Assembly: GCF_030730905.1 (NCBI RefSeq)
Contig: NZ_JAVAMP010000002.1
Location: 124,001 to 188,000 of the forward strand
Direction of reading: 5' to 3'
DNA from: Chengkuizengella axinellae
GTDB taxonomy: Bacteria; Bacillota; Bacilli; Paenibacillales; KCTC-33759
DNA: 64,000 nucleotides
Both the position numbers and the translations under genes were made by a program. Shown one piece after another: positions 62,931-64,000 of the stretch (position 1 is the stretch's first letter; each line of letters opens with the position of its first letter). The notes under the pieces were generated by a model. That model saw only the letters and a program-made list of their open reading frames with translations. It was not told where the DNA came from and searched no databases.

Positions 62931-63284
62931 ATGAGTCTGCAATTGCAGATATCTAATCAAGGTGAAGCATTAATCGTAAGGCTGCAAGGTGAGCTTGATC
63001 ATCATACATCAGAATTGCTTAAAACTAAGATGGAGAATGCCATTGAGCAGGAAGGAAGCAATCACATTGTTTTGGTTTTACAGGATCTCTCGTTTATGGA
63101 TAGCTCTGGGTTAGGAGTCATATTGGGCCGATATAAACAAATTACTAACAAAGGTGGAAAAATGGTCGTATGCAACGTAAGTCCTTCTATATACCGACTG
63201 TTTGAGATGTCTGGTTTGTTTAAAATATTAACGATCGAAGAAGATGTTGAACAGGCTCTTTCTAGTTTGGGGGTCGTATCATGA
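62931..63284 (+). CDS. spoIIAA: Anti-sigma F factor antagonist
   Basis: ATG follows AAGGAGTGAAGAACT. The 117-residue STAS-domain protein has the phosphorylation site in [15 protein letters not shown], with S58 at the position of the B. subtilis phosphoserine. SpoIIAB phosphorylates this residue; the unphosphorylated form, made by SpoIIE, displaces sigma F from SpoIIAB and so starts forespore gene expression. It overlaps spoIIAB by four bases, the normal arrangement. Confidence 0.95.
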   Translation: MSLQLQISNQGEALIVRLQGELDHHTSELLKTKMENAIEQEGSNHIVLVLQDLSFMDSSGLGVILGRYKQITNKGGKMVVCNVSPSIYRLFEMSGLFKILTIEEDVEQALSSLGVVS

Positions 63285-63727
63285 ATGTAAATAATTATAT
63301 GTCTCTACAGTTTATTAGTAAATCAGAAAATGAAGCTTTTGCAAGAATTACAGTTGCAGCGTTTGTATCACAGCTTGATCCAAAAATGAACGAATTAACG
63401 GATATAAAAACCGTTGTTTCTGAAGCTGTGACGAATTCAATCATTCATGGTTATGAAAATAAACCAGATGGAATGATCTCGATTTCTGCAAAAATCGAAG
63501 AAGATACAGTTTATATTACAGTTGAGGATGAAGGGTTGGGTATCAAAGATATTGAGGAGGCAAAACAACCGCTATATACATCAAAACCTGAATTGGAGAG
63601 ATCAGGAATGGGTTTTACCATTATGGAAAATTTTATGGATAAAGTCGAGGTTAAATCAATCTTAGGAAAAGGTACAAAGTTGACAATGATGAAGCGGATT
63701 GAATCAAAAAAAGCTTTATACAATTAG
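63281..63727 (+). CDS. spoIIAB: Anti-sigma F factor (serine kinase)
   Basis: ATG lies within the spoIIAA stop. The GHKL-type kinase boxes are present: N box [17 protein letters not shown]1 [10 protein letters not shown] and a G2-like [11 protein letters not shown]. The 148-residue length is normal. The protein binds sigma F to block it, and phosphorylates SpoIIAA with ATP. It is followed by the sigF gene after ten bases, as in other Bacillales. Confidence 0.95.
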   Translation: MNVNNYMSLQFISKSENEAFARITVAAFVSQLDPKMNELTDIKTVVSEAVTNSIIHGYENKPDGMISISAKIEEDTVYITVEDEGLGIKDIEEAKQPLYTSKPELERSGMGFTIMENFMDKVEVKSILGKGTKLTMMKRIESKKALYN

Positions 63728-63737
63728 GGGTATGAAT

Positions 63738-64000
63738 ATGGATGTGGAATTGAATAACACGACACATAAATATCTGAAGGATGATGAAGTCAGAAGACTC
63801 ATTGCTTTAAGTCAAGCTGGTGATTCTGTAGCAAGGGACACATTGGTAAATAGCAATATACGTTTAGTGTGGTCTGTTGTACAGCGGTTTTTAAATCGAG
63901 GGTATGAACCAGATGATTTATTTCAAATTGGATGCATAGGGTTATTAAAATCAGTAGATAAATTTGATTTAACTTATGAAGTGAAATTTTCAACTTATGC
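63738..64000 (+). CDS. sigF: RNA polymerase sigma-F factor (3' end outside window)
   Basis: ATG 63738 is preferred over ATG 63732 because AGGGG at 63726-63730 is seven bases upstream. The 87 residues present begin MDVELNNTTHKYLKDDEVRR and include the region 2 core ALSQAGDSVARDTLVNSNIR, VWSVVQRFLNRGYEPDDLFQ and IGCIGLLKSVDKFDLTYEVK, the sporulation sigma type. The gene runs off the right edge before region 3 and 4. Sigma F drives early forespore transcription and is held by SpoIIAB until SpoIIAA frees it. Confidence 0.95.
   Translation, partial: MDVELNNTTHKYLKDDEVRRLIALSQAGDSVARDTLVNSNIRLVWSVVQRFLNRGYEPDDLFQIGCIGLLKSVDKFDLTYEVKFSTY

Overview
The window reads as chromosome of a low-GC, endospore-forming Firmicute in the order Bacillales. 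The right edge carries dacF-spoIIAA-spoIIAB-sigF, ribosome binding sites are strong AGGAGG types with many GTG and TTG starts, promoters are sigma-A-like and very AT-rich, and deoB and punA sit nearby. The gene order deoB-punA-pdp-dacF-spoIIA is familiar from Paenibacillus-like bacteria, so a low-GC relative of Paenibacillus is plausible, but I cannot name a species. No rRNA, tRNA, CRISPR array, terminase, capsid, portal, integrase or transposase gene was seen.

Region 1 (1-16944) is a one-directional module of tail-fibre-like proteins. It holds a fibre/fibronectin protein cut by the window edge, a small helical protein, a propeller-like protein, a 1061-residue fibre with four copies of a phage-fibre motif, eight tandem paralogous LamG-type proteins with conserved ends and divergent middles, and one more fibre protein. 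A 3'-end fragment of a further LamG copy lies between two of the paralogs and shows that the array recombines. This looks like the distal end of a prophage or phage-tail-like particle carrying a repertoire of possible receptor-binding proteins.

Region 2 (16972-25214) starts at a consensus sigma-A promoter. It encodes three small unknown proteins, a divergent sigma-70-like factor, two tandem paralogs with an HxD...H...R iron/2-oxoglutarate oxygenase signature, two Cys-free proteins made largely of Asp-Ala-His-Gly-Asp repeats, a radical SAM/SPASM protein and a DUF483-like Cys-motif protein. I propose this as a candidate undescribed system in which a His/Asp-repeat protein, at least one of them tail-associated, is post-translationally modified by the oxygenases and the radical SAM enzyme.

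Region 3 (25498-38249) is ordinary chromosome. It contains an OmpR-type two-component system, a CPBP protease, an NTF2-fold protein, a DM13/molybdopterin oxidoreductase pair, a DUF418 membrane protein, deoB, punA, a DUF5050 propeller protein and pdp. The pdp gene is broken by a one-base deletion.

Region 4 (38250-61294) is a 23 kb block of accessory genes between pdp and dacF. It has small detoxification and transfer enzymes (MDR reductase, GNAT, phosphatase, VOC, methyltransferase, NUDIX, hydrolases, a kinase-fold phosphotransferase), a glycerate kinase, two ABC exporter systems, a TetR regulator, an aldo/keto reductase, a giant membrane protein and several gene fragments. Region 5 (61449-64000) is the sporulation operon dacF-spoIIAA-spoIIAB-sigF, with candidate sigma-F/G and sigma-H promoters in the expected places.
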